DNA of 64,000 nucleotides from Halieaceae bacterium (GTDB lineage Bacteria > Pseudomonadota > Gammaproteobacteria > Pseudomonadales > Halieaceae), in the NCBI GenBank assembly GCA_902623175.1, contig CACNSR010000001.1, forward strand, positions 146,337 through 210,336, in the 5' to 3' direction. Shown here one piece after another: positions 1-8,417 of the stretch (positions are counted from its first letter, which is position 1; every line of letters begins with the position of its first letter). Both the position numbers and the translations under genes were made by a program. The notes under the pieces were generated by a model. The model had not been told where the DNA came from. It did no database searches and was given only the letters and a program-made list of their open reading frames with translations.

Positions 1-1973
1 CTCGACGCACCCCTCAGGTTCAGCGAGTTGGCGCTGAAGATGCGTGTTGTAACGCCCGGTAGATCGGCAAAAAGCGGTTTCAGGTCGGCGGCGATTTCTT
101 GCTGACTGCGCTCCCGCTCCCGCCAGTCGGCGAGCTTGGCCAGCATGAATATGTTGTTGGGGTCCCAGCGCCCCACCACGGTGAAAAGCGCGACGATTTC
201 GCCCCGCTCCAAAAGCGGGATGAGGATATTTTCCATGCGGTCCGCCTGCCGCTCGGTGTAGTTTAGGCCCACGCCGTCGGGACCTTTGGCAAAAATTTTT
301 ATGGTGCCGCGGTCCTCTGCCGGCAACAGCTCCTGATCAAGCAGGGTGTAAAGCCCTGCAGCGCTAGCTGCGGCTAGCACACAGATCGATGCCGTGCGGC
401 GGGGTGCGCTGAGCACCGTCTTTAGCGATGCATGGTATGACTGCGCCAATCGATTGCCCAAATCGCTCACTCGGCGCTGTCGGGGCGCGGAGGCGGGGAG
501 GCGCGCCATGACCGCGGGCACCAGACTCAGTGCGACAAATGAAGAGATCGCCACAGCGACCGCGAGTACCAGACCGAACTCCTGAAAGAGCCTGCCGGCG
601 GTGCCGGGCAAGAAAGCGATGGGCACAAATACGGCAATCAACACCGCGGTGGTGGCGATCACTGCAAAAAACACTTTGCGCGTGCCCACTACGGCAGCTG
701 CGCTCGGCCCGTTCCCTTCAGCCCGCTGGCGCTGCACGCTCTCCAGCACCACGATGGCGTCATCAACAATCAGCCCCGCAGCGAGCACCAGTGCCAGCAG
801 TGTCAGGATGTTGATTGAGAAGCTCAGCATCCAGCTGGCCGCCAGTGTGCCGAGCAGGGAGATGGGAATGGCTATCGCGGGGATCAGCGTGAGGCGCATC
901 GAGCCTGTAAATAACCGGATGGTGCCAATCACTACCAGAATAGAAATGAGCAGCGTCGTGACGACTTCTCTGACCGAGCCTCGAATAAAAATGGAATCAT
1001 CAGAACTGATACGGAGGTCCACGCCCTCGATCCGGGTATTGATATCGGCCACCGCAGTACGGACCCCGTCGGCAATGCGCACGGTGTTGGAGCCCGCCTG
1101 GCGTATGACGCTGATGCCAACGATGCGCTCGCCGTTGAGCCGTACAAAACTGGTGGCGTCCTCGGGGGAGAACGCGACTTTTGCCACCTGACCGATGCGA
1201 ATCTCATCGCGAATAATGAGTGATGCAATGTCTTCTTCGCTGGTCACCGCGGCGTCAGCACGGACCAACAACTGCTGATCTCCAGCGCGGAAACTGCCCG
1301 CCGGGACATCGAGCGGTGCCGCCTGCAATACCGTGGCAACGTCGGCCACAGTGAGTCCGTAACTGGTGAGCCGCAGTGGGTCGAGGATGATCCGCAATAC
1401 CCGCTGACGTGACCCGAGGAGCGAGGCATCCGCAACGCCGGGTAGTGACACGATGCGTGGGACGATGTCCTGCTCCACAAAGCGATTCAGTTCTTCATCG
1501 GTATGGATGGATGACCGAACTGCGATGCGCATGATTTCGCCGGCTTGCTCGTCGGCTTTGTAAACAGACAGTTGCTCCAGCGCTTCCGGCAGATCGCGCT
1601 CAATGCGACTAATCGCCTCGCGCACGTCGGAAGCGGCTTGATCGGTATCGATCTCCGGGCGGAACTCGATCCATATGCGGGTGTTGTTTTCCTCGCTCGA
1701 GGAGTTAATGTTCATCACGCCTGAGACGCGGGCGGCTGCGCCCTCCAAGAGCCGGGTGACTTCTGAGTCCATGGTTTCGGGGGAGGCACCGGGCAAGAAG
1801 GCGTTTACTGATACAACAGGGCGGTCGACGTCGGGGAGCTCCCGTACCTCAATGGCTAGCAGCGCGGCAATACCGCCGATGGCGATCAGGAGATTGAGCA
1901 CCAGCACCAGCCAGGGTCTGCGCACCCCCAGCTCGGGTAACCCCCTTTTGATCGGGATGTCAGATTCAGTCAT
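1..1973 (-). CDS. RND-family multidrug efflux permease (5' part; 3' end outside window)
   Basis: Inner-membrane proton-driven efflux pump subunit of the hydrophobe/amphiphile (AcrB/MexB-like) RND family. About 657 codons are visible and the frame stays open to the left edge, so the C-terminal part is missing. The start is the ATG at 1973, which overlaps the adaptor gene's stop by 8 bases. Visible features are a first membrane helix after a short basic N-terminus, a periplasmic porter segment with the typical ELPDVDRPVVSV and FLPGASPETMDSEVT stretches, and the proton-relay helix GLIVDDAIVVLE carrying two adjacent Asp residues. It is translationally coupled to the membrane-fusion protein upstream, and the two should form a tripartite pump with an outer-membrane channel not seen here. 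Substrate cannot be read from sequence. Family assignment is secure. Confidence 0.93.
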   Translation of the reverse strand, partial: MTESDIPIKRGLPELGVRRPWLVLVLNLLIAIGGIAALLAIEVRELPDVDRPVVSVNAFLPGASPETMDSEVTRLLEGAAARVSGVMNINSSSEENNTRIWIEFRPEIDTDQAASDVREAISRIERDLPEALEQLSVYKADEQAGEIMRIAVRSSIHTDEELNRFVEQDIVPRIVSLPGVADASLLGSRQRVLRIILDPLRLTSYGLTVADVATVLQAAPLDVPAGSFRAGDQQLLVRADAAVTSEEDIASLIIRDEIRIGQVAKVAFSPEDATSFVRLNGERIVGISVIRQAGSNTVRIADGVRTAVADINTRIEGVDLRISSDDSIFIRGSVREVVTTLLISILVVIGTIRLFTGSMRLTLIPAIAIPISLLGTLAASWMLSFSINILTLLALVLAAGLIVDDAIVVLESVQRQRAEGNGPSAAAVVGTRKVFFAVIATTAVLIAVFVPIAFLPGTAGRLFQEFGLVLAVAVAISSFVALSLVPAVMARLPASAPRQRRVSDLGNRLAQSYHASLKTVLSAPRRTASICVLAAASAAGLYTLLDQELLPAEDRGTIKIFAKGPDGVGLNYTERQADRMENILIPLLERGEIVALFTVVGRWDPNNIFMLAKLADWRERERSQQEIAADLKPLFADLPGVTTRIFSANSLNLRGAS

Positions 1974-3051
1974 TGTCGGCCGGGTTCAGATTATCACTGA
2001 GCGGTTTGAGCGCAACGCCCGCGCGAACCGATTGAACGCCTTCCATGACCACGAGTTCGCCCTCGGCTACTTCTCCCTCAATCAGGATCGCGCCCGCGAG
2101 TCTTTTTACCAAACGAACCTCCCGTCGTGCAGCGCGCCCATCTTCGGCGACCCAGACATAGGCGCCGTCTGCGCCCCATTGCACCGCGATATCGGGCACG
2201 GAAATAAAGGCACCGCGAGAAGCATTTAGACTGACTTCAAAAGCCATGCCGGGCCGGAAGCGATCAGCTGCGTTGTCGATGGCCGCACGGGCGATGAATG
2301 CCCGGGAGTTGATATCGATGCGCGAATCCACTGCGACAATCTCGCCGGATACCGGAGCGTCGGCGACGTCCCATAGTCGCACATCTACCGGTTTGCCCCG
2401 CGTGACGCGATCCACATACACCTCAGGCACTGAAAAGTTCACCAGCAATAGGCTGCGGTCGTCGATAGTTGTAACCAAGGAGGTGGTATCGATCCGATCA
2501 CCCACATCGATCTCGGTGATACCCACGCGACCGGCGAAGGGCGCGGTAATGCGGCGTCGGTCGAGGTCGACCCTTGCCTGCTCCAGCGCAATGCGAGCGC
2601 TGTCTACTGCGGCTCTGGCGTCATCGAGCTGGCTCTCGGGAATATTGGCGTCCCGAGCGTTGACAGTCGTATAGCGTGTAACCAGTCGCTCAGCATCGGC
2701 GAGTTTCACGGTGGCCAGCTCCACTGCCAGCGTTTCATCTCGGTCATCGAGTTGCAAGAGCAAGTCACCCTCGGCGACCGCGGTGTCGGCATCAATCGTA
2801 ACTGCGGTAACGCGGCCCGAGGTCTCGGCATAGACCGAGACGCTTTTAAGCGCCCGGGCGGTGCCCACTGAGGTCAGGGTTTCTCGTAAATCGGTCAGCT
2901 GTGCGGGCACCGTCATCACGGGCACAGCAGGGGCTTGGCCGCCATAGCGCGCCCCACCGATGCTCGTGCGGTCGCTGCAGCCCTGTAGCATGGCACATAA
3001 CATCGCTGCTGCCAGCCCGCTCAGGTTATGTAATGTCAGCCGTCGGTTCAT
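1966..3051 (-). CDS. RND efflux periplasmic adaptor (membrane fusion) lipoprotein
   Basis: HlyD/AcrA-type adaptor, 361 aa from the ATG at 3051; an in-frame GTG 18 bases further upstream is a less likely start. The N-terminus is a lipoprotein signal with lipobox LQGC near residue 30, so the mature protein should be anchored in the inner membrane facing the periplasm. A lipoyl-like half motif (AVAEGDLLLQLDD), a helical hairpin region rich in Ala, Asp and Arg, the second half motif (RRRITAPFAGRVG) and a beta-barrel/membrane-proximal C-terminus follow in the usual order and length. It is the first gene of a two-gene operon with the RND permease. No regulator is next to it; about 285 bases upstream show no clear operator. 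Family assignment is firm. Confidence 0.92.
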   Translation of the reverse strand: MNRRLTLHNLSGLAAAMLCAMLQGCSDRTSIGGARYGGQAPAVPVMTVPAQLTDLRETLTSVGTARALKSVSVYAETSGRVTAVTIDADTAVAEGDLLLQLDDRDETLAVELATVKLADAERLVTRYTTVNARDANIPESQLDDARAAVDSARIALEQARVDLDRRRITAPFAGRVGITEIDVGDRIDTTSLVTTIDDRSLLLVNFSVPEVYVDRVTRGKPVDVRLWDVADAPVSGEIVAVDSRIDINSRAFIARAAIDNAADRFRPGMAFEVSLNASRGAFISVPDIAVQWGADGAYVWVAEDGRAARREVRLVKRLAGAILIEGEVAEGELVVMEGVQSVRAGVALKPLSDNLNPADND

Positions 3052-3338
3052 GTCCGCCGCCACTGTCACCTTGCATCATCATTCTCGTTGTCAGGAGCGG
3101 CGCAGCATTGGGTAGCCACGAGTCGGGCGTTGCCTCACACTAATAACCAACATGTTACCGACTGCCGATCAGGAACCAAGTCTACTCCAGATTGGCCATT
3201 TCGGATGCACAGAGCATGCCTCCTCCGACACGTATACCAGTGCAATATGGGTGGCGATCCGTCTGACCTGGGCATTCAGCTTGATGATGCGCTACCCTCT
3301 CGACTACCCACGCCTTTCACTGAGAAGTAACTCCCGTT

Positions 3339-3476
3339 ATGAGTGAATCACCCCAAACGGCCCAGTCCGAGACGGCACCTTGCGGTGGTTGCGCCGCAGA
3401 TTGCCTCATCAGAGCTGCGTGCGAGGGCAAGCCCGGGCGGATTCCCGGCAGCCAGAGTCGGGCATCCGCATCGTGA
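3339..3476 (+). CDS. Possible small cysteine-rich protein (45 aa), uncertain
   Basis: A 45-codon ATG-to-TGA frame lying 13 bases upstream of the DUF423 gene. The peptide has four Cys within 14 residues (CGGCAADCLIRAAC), a pattern that could bind metal, followed by a basic Ser/Arg tail. A purine-rich GAGAAG lies roughly 10 bases before the ATG. I do not recognise a family. It could be a genuine small gene transcribed with DUF423, or a chance frame in GC-rich DNA. The rest of the 3052-3338 stretch shows nothing I can support. Confidence 0.3.
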   Translation: MSESPQTAQSETAPCGGCAADCLIRAACEGKPGRIPGSQSRASAS

Positions 3477-3489
3477 CGGATCTGTCTTG

Positions 3490-3849
3490 ATGAACCGTTA
3501 TCTGCTGATCGCGGGCTTGCTTGGTGCCGCAGGTGTGGCAGCTGGCGCCTTTGGCGCGCATGCTTTGCAAGCGTCGATCTCGCCAGAGCGTATCGCTGTC
3601 TGGGACACAGCGGCGCAATACCACTTGATTCACGCTGCGGTTATTTTGGCACTGGCGTTGGGCTCGCAAACAGGTGATAGCCGGTGGCGGTTGCCCATGA
3701 TGGGTTTCACCGCGGGCGTCTTGTTGTTCTCGTTCTCGCTGTATGCGCTGGTGCTGACAGACATGACGCTCTTGGCGATGATTACGCCAGTGGGAGGGAT
3801 ACTCCTGATAATGAGCTGGCTGATGGTTGCCATCAAAGCCCTCAAATAA
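3490..3849 (+). CDS. DUF423 family small membrane protein (YgdD-like)
   Basis: A 119-aa inner-membrane protein of the DUF423 family. The start chosen is the ATG at 3490, giving MNRYLLIAGLLGAAGVAAGA, which matches the usual hydrophobic, Gly/Ala-rich N-terminus; a longer frame from 3343 would add about 49 Arg/Pro-rich residues not typical of the family. Diagnostic stretches are GAFGAHAL near residue 25, the amphipathic segment WDTAAQYHLIHA, and four predicted membrane helices ending in MSWLMVAIKAL. The family is widespread in proteobacteria with no well-defined biochemical role. It is convergent with the MFS gene to the right, 22 bases away. Confidence 0.88.
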   Translation: MNRYLLIAGLLGAAGVAAGAFGAHALQASISPERIAVWDTAAQYHLIHAAVILALALGSQTGDSRWRLPMMGFTAGVLLFSFSLYALVLTDMTLLAMITPVGGILLIMSWLMVAIKALK

Positions 3850-3871
3850 GTCAGCGCGCTCTGTCGCGGAA

Positions 3872-5161
3872 TCAGGCGGGCTTGGTGCTCGGCACGAAGG
3901 GTCTGTCCGCGCGGATGAACAGCCACAGCGCGGCGCCAAAAAACGCCATGGCGGTGCCGGTTGAGAGCGCGGTCACCCAGCCTACGTGGCTGGCCAGATA
4001 GGGCATGAGCGGTGCTACCACTATCCCCGCAAAGTTGCCGCCTGTATTCATCACCCCGCAGGCCGGTGCCGTGTAGGGCCCCGCGATATAGGTCTGAGCA
4101 GACCAGTAGGCGCCCTCGGTGAGCTGGGTGCTGGCAAAACACAGCGACAGCAACACCACGGCGGTGTAGGGGGAGCTGGCATAGAGCCCGGCGTAAAGGA
4201 AAATGCCGGCGCCAATAAGTCCGGTGATAGCCGGAATGCGGCATCCCAAACGCGGTCCGAGCCATGCGCAAAGCGCGTCGCAAGCATACCCCCCCACCGA
4301 AGCCATCACAGCACCGCAGAGCCACGGCAGCGAGGCGAGAAAGCCGGTTTCGAGAATACTGAAACCGAGCTCGGTCACCAGGTAGTGAAAGAACCAGGTG
4401 AAGAACAGATAGAAAATGCAGTTCTCGGCAAAGTAGGCGCAGGTGAGCAGCAGCGTGTCGCGGTTGCGAATGATTTGCCGCCAGGCGCCGAATCCGGCGT
4501 TGGAGGTGAGCTGTTCTCGGTTCGCCTGAATGTGCGCCAGCTCTTCGTCGGTCATGGCAGGGTGCTCTGCGGGAGCATCGGTCGAGTAGCGCCACCACAG
4601 CCAGAATAGCGCGATGCCCAGCGGGACGAATACATAAAACGAGGCCCGCCAGCCCCAATAGACCATCACCACCGCCACCAGCGGCTGCGTCACCGCAGCG
4701 CCGAGTGTCAGACCCGTACTGCCCACCGCATTGGGCAATGCCCAATGCCCAACCGGGAACCAGCGTTCCACCACGGCCGCCTGTATCGGGTAGATCGGCG
4801 CGTGGGCGACGCCGACGAAGAATCTCACCACCAGCAAACAACCGATTACCCCCGTGGCGGTTGTAAAAACCTCACCCGGGAGCCATCCGGTCAGACCTGT
4901 GGTGATGACCCATGCTGCACCCGCGCAGGTCAGCGCTACTCTTGGCCCGAGTAGCTTGCCGAATACACCACCCGGCAGCTGACATACTGCATAGCCCCAA
5001 ATGAAGGCGGCATAAATCCAGCCCATCTCTATTTCGCTGATGCCCAGCTCGGGCATCATGAACTCGCCTGCCACGTGGATGTTCTGGCGCATTAAGTAAG
5101 AGAGGAAGCTCAATAAAAAGAGCACGCTGAACAAGCGCCAGCGTGTGGGTACCCGGCTCAT
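3872..5161 (-). CDS. MFS transporter, anion:cation symporter (ACS)-like
   Basis: Twelve-helix major facilitator protein of 429 aa. The start is the ATG at 5161, which forms an ATGA overlap with the stop of the Rieske oxygenase gene; a GTG two codons earlier is possible. The N-terminus (SVLFLLSFLSYLMRQNIHVA) and the following WIYAAFIWGYAVCQLPGG resemble the ACS subfamily that takes up organic anions such as hexuronates. Being the last gene of an operon with a Rieske oxygenase and a TMADH-like demethylase, it most likely imports the substrate of those enzymes or a related carboxylate. The exact substrate cannot be read. The family call is firm. Confidence 0.88.
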   Translation of the reverse strand: MSRVPTRWRLFSVLFLLSFLSYLMRQNIHVAGEFMMPELGISEIEMGWIYAAFIWGYAVCQLPGGVFGKLLGPRVALTCAGAAWVITTGLTGWLPGEVFTTATGVIGCLLVVRFFVGVAHAPIYPIQAAVVERWFPVGHWALPNAVGSTGLTLGAAVTQPLVAVVMVYWGWRASFYVFVPLGIALFWLWWRYSTDAPAEHPAMTDEELAHIQANREQLTSNAGFGAWRQIIRNRDTLLLTCAYFAENCIFYLFFTWFFHYLVTELGFSILETGFLASLPWLCGAVMASVGGYACDALCAWLGPRLGCRIPAITGLIGAGIFLYAGLYASSPYTAVVLLSLCFASTQLTEGAYWSAQTYIAGPYTAPACGVMNTGGNFAGIVVAPLMPYLASHVGWVTALSTGTAMAFFGAALWLFIRADRPFVPSTKPA

Positions 5162-6285
5162 GAGCACTCGCTGTCGGCCTTATCGAGTTTTTCGCGCACG
5201 TAGCGTCGGATATCGAGGCTGTAGTCTTCCATGGGCGCGTAGTAGCCGTGCTCAAACACCTTGTTGTGCATACCGCGCTGCACGCTCTCACAGATATCCC
5301 AGTCTTGCTGGTTCACCACGTCCCAGAACTCAACGGCGTCAGAGCCGTCGAAGTCGGGTTTGCTGAGCTCATCCGGGTGGAACAGAAAGTCGCATTGGAT
5401 CCGTGTATGACCCTCACTCTGCGGCCAAAGGTAGAACGCGGCAACGTGGTCCATCGACAGGCTGAGCATCAGATTGGGGTAGAAGAGCTCGCCCTTGTGA
5501 TGAGATTTTTCGGTCTCGGTGAGGCCGGGAAATGGCGCCCTTTTAGTTGTGCCTGAGGTGGTAAACGTGTTCGCGCCGTCACGATGCGGCACCCCGTCGT
5601 CCCAATCGAGCTCGTTGCCGCCGCCCTCTTTGAAGGCCGGCACAATCTGGCACAGTTCAGGATGGATCGGGCCGCAGTGGTAGCACTCGTTATAGTTCTC
5701 GACGATCACTTTCCAGTTGGCTTTAATCTCGTAGGTGAGGGTGTGACCCACTCTGAGGTCTGCAAGAGGGTAGCGCTGCAATCGCTCGATGCCTTTACCC
5801 AGCGCTTGCGTCAGTGGTTCACCGCGCTGCGCCAGACAGACAAAAATAAAACCACCCCACTCAGCCAGCGGAATAGAGTGCAGCGTGACGCCATCAGTAT
5901 CAATGGCCAGATGCGGGGTGCCCCGCAGCCGGCCGTCGAGGTGATAGCTCCATGCGTGGTAGGGGCACACGATGCTGCGAGAAAACTGACCGCTTATTGG
6001 GCCGGGATCTTTGAGGGGGACGAGTTCCGTGCCGCGGTGCCGGCAGACGTTATAAAAAGCGCCTAGTTCACCATTGTCGGCTTTAACTACCAGCAGCGAC
6101 TGCTGTTGAAGCCGGATGGCCAGATAATCCCCCGCTTCGGTCAGTGTATCGCTGCGACCAACGCACACCCAGCCCAACTCGAATATCGCCGCATACTCAC
6201 GCTGAAATTCTGACGCATCGAGATAGCTGGCCCGCGGTAGGGTGTGCTCGAGTGATGCCAGCGTCGGGAGTTGTTCGGTACTCAC
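5158..6285 (-). CDS. Rieske non-heme iron oxygenase, alpha subunit (betaine/carnitine-oxygenase-like)
   Basis: A 375-aa ring-hydroxylating-type oxygenase subunit. It starts with GTG at 6285, overlapping the TMADH-like gene's stop by four bases (GTGA). The Rieske 2Fe-2S ligands are seen as CRHRG and CPYHAW, but separated by 23 residues between His and Cys instead of the usual 16-17, so this loop carries an insertion. The mononuclear iron site is NYNECYHCGPIHP with both His present. Size and motifs fit the branch containing glycine-betaine, carnitine and stachydrine demethylating monooxygenases rather than large aromatic dioxygenases. No ferredoxin/reductase gene is next to it, so electrons must come from elsewhere. 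Together with the neighbouring flavoprotein it suggests oxidative N-demethylation; that is an inference from context. Confidence 0.85.
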   Translation of the reverse strand: MSTEQLPTLASLEHTLPRASYLDASEFQREYAAIFELGWVCVGRSDTLTEAGDYLAIRLQQQSLLVVKADNGELGAFYNVCRHRGTELVPLKDPGPISGQFSRSIVCPYHAWSYHLDGRLRGTPHLAIDTDGVTLHSIPLAEWGGFIFVCLAQRGEPLTQALGKGIERLQRYPLADLRVGHTLTYEIKANWKVIVENYNECYHCGPIHPELCQIVPAFKEGGGNELDWDDGVPHRDGANTFTTSGTTKRAPFPGLTETEKSHHKGELFYPNLMLSLSMDHVAAFYLWPQSEGHTRIQCDFLFHPDELSKPDFDGSDAVEFWDVVNQQDWDICESVQRGMHNKVFEHGYYAPMEDYSLDIRRYVREKLDKADSECS

Positions 6286-8411
6286 CGCTGGGGAAAGACT
6301 CTGGAAGGTTCTGTCGGCACCACCGGCTCATCGCGCATATATAGGGTGTCTGTCTCGAGCAGCCCACGGGCAAAGCTGTGACCGCTGTGCACCGCGTGCA
6401 CGATGGCGCCGGGTGCCAGCGCATCCCCTAACAACTGGACCGAAGGTGACTTCTCATTGGTCGCGGCGCCAACCAGTGATTGGTAAAGCGCATCCTCTGG
6501 CTCTCGGTGGCCGACAATCACCACCGCATCGACTTCGATCTCGAATGGCGTGGCATTAAACAAATTCTGTAACGCCGCCCGATTGCCATCAAAATCCATC
6601 AGGTTGGTGGTGGTGTGGATCATGACGTTTCGCCGGGCGAGCGCTTGATACACAAATGGCAGCTCATTGGTCATAAAGGTCCATGCGGAGGCGTGCCCCG
6701 CAGGGGTGGCGTAGCTGACTGCCTTGCCTTGCTCGGCCAAATGCTCGGCGATGACGCCACCGAGATAATAGTTGTCGTAATCAAACATCAATACGCGATC
6801 TGCCGCGACGGTGCCGGCGAATACGTCCTCGGGGGTCAATATCTGCGGCAGATCGAGGAGTGCTGCGGGGATCTCGAGGGCCGAATAAAGCCGCTTGGTC
6901 CAATGGGCCCCGGTTGCAACCGCGATGTGGTCGGCGCCAAGGCTCAAAGCGGCCTCGGCATCGAGTTCGCTGTTTTTGTACATCGAGACGTTGCCCATTT
7001 GCGAAAGCGCCCAAATACGGTAGTCACGCACCCGGCGCCAGGTGGCCATGCCGGGAAGCTGACTTTCCTGCAGCACCCGGCCACCCCAGTCATCAGTTTG
7101 CTCGGCGATGGTGACCTCAAAGCCTTGCTTGGCCGCAATGAGTGCGGCTTCCAATCCTGCAGGACCGCCGCCCACAACCAGTACGTTGCCCGGCTGAGAA
7201 GCTTTGGTAAATCGCTCGGGGTGCCAGCCGCGCCGCCACTCTTCACCCGCCGTGGCGTTCTGGGTGCAGCGCACCGGCACGCCGTCGTGCCAGCTCGCAA
7301 TGCAGATGTTACAGCCAATGCACTCGCGGATATCGTCGCTGTTGCCTTCGCGGATCTTGGTTGGCAGGAAGGGGTCTGCGATGCTCGCCCGCGCGCCACC
7401 AATCAAATCCAGCACGCCGCGGCGAATCTGCGACACCATGGTATCGGGCGACGTGAAGCGCCCCACGCCGACGACCGGGCGATCGGTCACCCGCTTCACG
7501 AAGTTGATGATGGGCTCGTGGGCGCCCTCAGGCCTAAAACGCGAGGCGCCGCAGTCTGTGGGACTCGAATCCATTTTCACATCCCAGAGATCCGGCACGT
7601 GAGAGAGCAGGCTGACCACGCCATGTGCCTCGCTTTCGTAATGATCACTGGCCTTGCCACGCAGTTCCTCAAGGCTGATGCGCAACGCAACTGCCGCGCT
7701 ACTGCCGGCCTCGTCGCGGGTCACCTCCAGCATTTCGTTGACGAAGCGCACGCGGTTCTCCAGCGAGCCGCCATAGCCGTCGTCGCGGTGGTTGTATTCC
7801 GGCAGCAGGAACTCGTAGCCGAGATAACCCATACCGGCATACACGTAAATAATGTCAAAGCCCGCATCGAGGGCGCGTCGCGTCGCCAGGCGTTGCCATT
7901 GCAGTACTTCTTCGATGTCAGCACCGGTCATCTTCTTGGGCCGCAGCTGGCCCATAAAGCCCACGTGGGTGGCTGCCCATGAAATGCCCGAGGGCGAGAG
8001 CGGCGGTAGGCGCGAGGTACGGTTCATCACCGCCGCGCCCCCATGCCACAGCTCTACGGCTGCTAGGCTCCCGTGGCGGTGAATGGCCTCCGTGGATAAT
8101 GCGTGGGAGGCGATGTCGGCATCGCTCCACAGCCGTGCGAAGGGCAGGGGTGAATCGTCTGAGCTCGGGTGAATTGAGACTGCGCCTGTACTTACTACGC
8201 CCCAGCCACCCTCGGCCTTGGTCTCGCGAAACGCTGCGCGCACTCGGGGGTGGGTCTCGGTCATGCCGCTGGCATGGGGCACCTGATAGAAGCGATTGGG
8301 CGCTGTCACCGGGCCAATTCGAACGGGCTCAAAGAGAACCTCATGGCCTGGGTGACAGGCACTCAGGTTGGCCTCCGCCATAGGCGTTGAGATGTGCTCT
8401 GATTTACCCAT
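6282..8411 (-). CDS. Trimethylamine dehydrogenase/DgcA-like FMN-4Fe4S-FAD oxidoreductase
   Basis: A 709-aa fusion of an Old-Yellow-Enzyme-type FMN barrel (residues ~25-370), a 4Fe-4S loop, and an FAD/NAD-type Rossmann module (~415-650, with VLVVGGGPAGLEAAL). The cluster ligands are in ECIGCNICIA followed by a fourth Cys in VRCTQNATAGEEWRRG. That region, including GEEWRRGWHPE, is characteristic of trimethylamine dehydrogenase, dimethylglycine demethylase DgcA and relatives rather than 2,4-dienoyl-CoA reductase. It should oxidatively remove an N-methyl group or act on a similar C-N bond. It is followed by a Rieske oxygenase and an MFS importer (four-base overlaps) and preceded by another MFS gene 6 bases upstream, so the four probably form one operon. 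Substrate is unknown. Confidence 0.85.
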   Translation of the reverse strand: MGKSEHISTPMAEANLSACHPGHEVLFEPVRIGPVTAPNRFYQVPHASGMTETHPRVRAAFRETKAEGGWGVVSTGAVSIHPSSDDSPLPFARLWSDADIASHALSTEAIHRHGSLAAVELWHGGAAVMNRTSRLPPLSPSGISWAATHVGFMGQLRPKKMTGADIEEVLQWQRLATRRALDAGFDIIYVYAGMGYLGYEFLLPEYNHRDDGYGGSLENRVRFVNEMLEVTRDEAGSSAAVALRISLEELRGKASDHYESEAHGVVSLLSHVPDLWDVKMDSSPTDCGASRFRPEGAHEPIINFVKRVTDRPVVGVGRFTSPDTMVSQIRRGVLDLIGGARASIADPFLPTKIREGNSDDIRECIGCNICIASWHDGVPVRCTQNATAGEEWRRGWHPERFTKASQPGNVLVVGGGPAGLEAALIAAKQGFEVTIAEQTDDWGGRVLQESQLPGMATWRRVRDYRIWALSQMGNVSMYKNSELDAEAALSLGADHIAVATGAHWTKRLYSALEIPAALLDLPQILTPEDVFAGTVAADRVLMFDYDNYYLGGVIAEHLAEQGKAVSYATPAGHASAWTFMTNELPFVYQALARRNVMIHTTTNLMDFDGNRAALQNLFNATPFEIEVDAVVIVGHREPEDALYQSLVGAATNEKSPSVQLLGDALAPGAIVHAVHSGHSFARGLLETDTLYMRDEPVVPTEPSRVFPQR

Positions 8412-8417
8412 AACCGC

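Noticed and set aside
3630..4841. Long minus-strand frame overlapping the MFS gene
   Set aside because: It is in another frame of the MFS coding region, low in hydrophobic order and Arg/His-rich, typical of a shadow.
6615..7982. Long plus-strand frame (455 codons) opposite the TMADH-like gene
   Set aside because: It is the antisense shadow of a clearly real gene with intact cofactor motifs.
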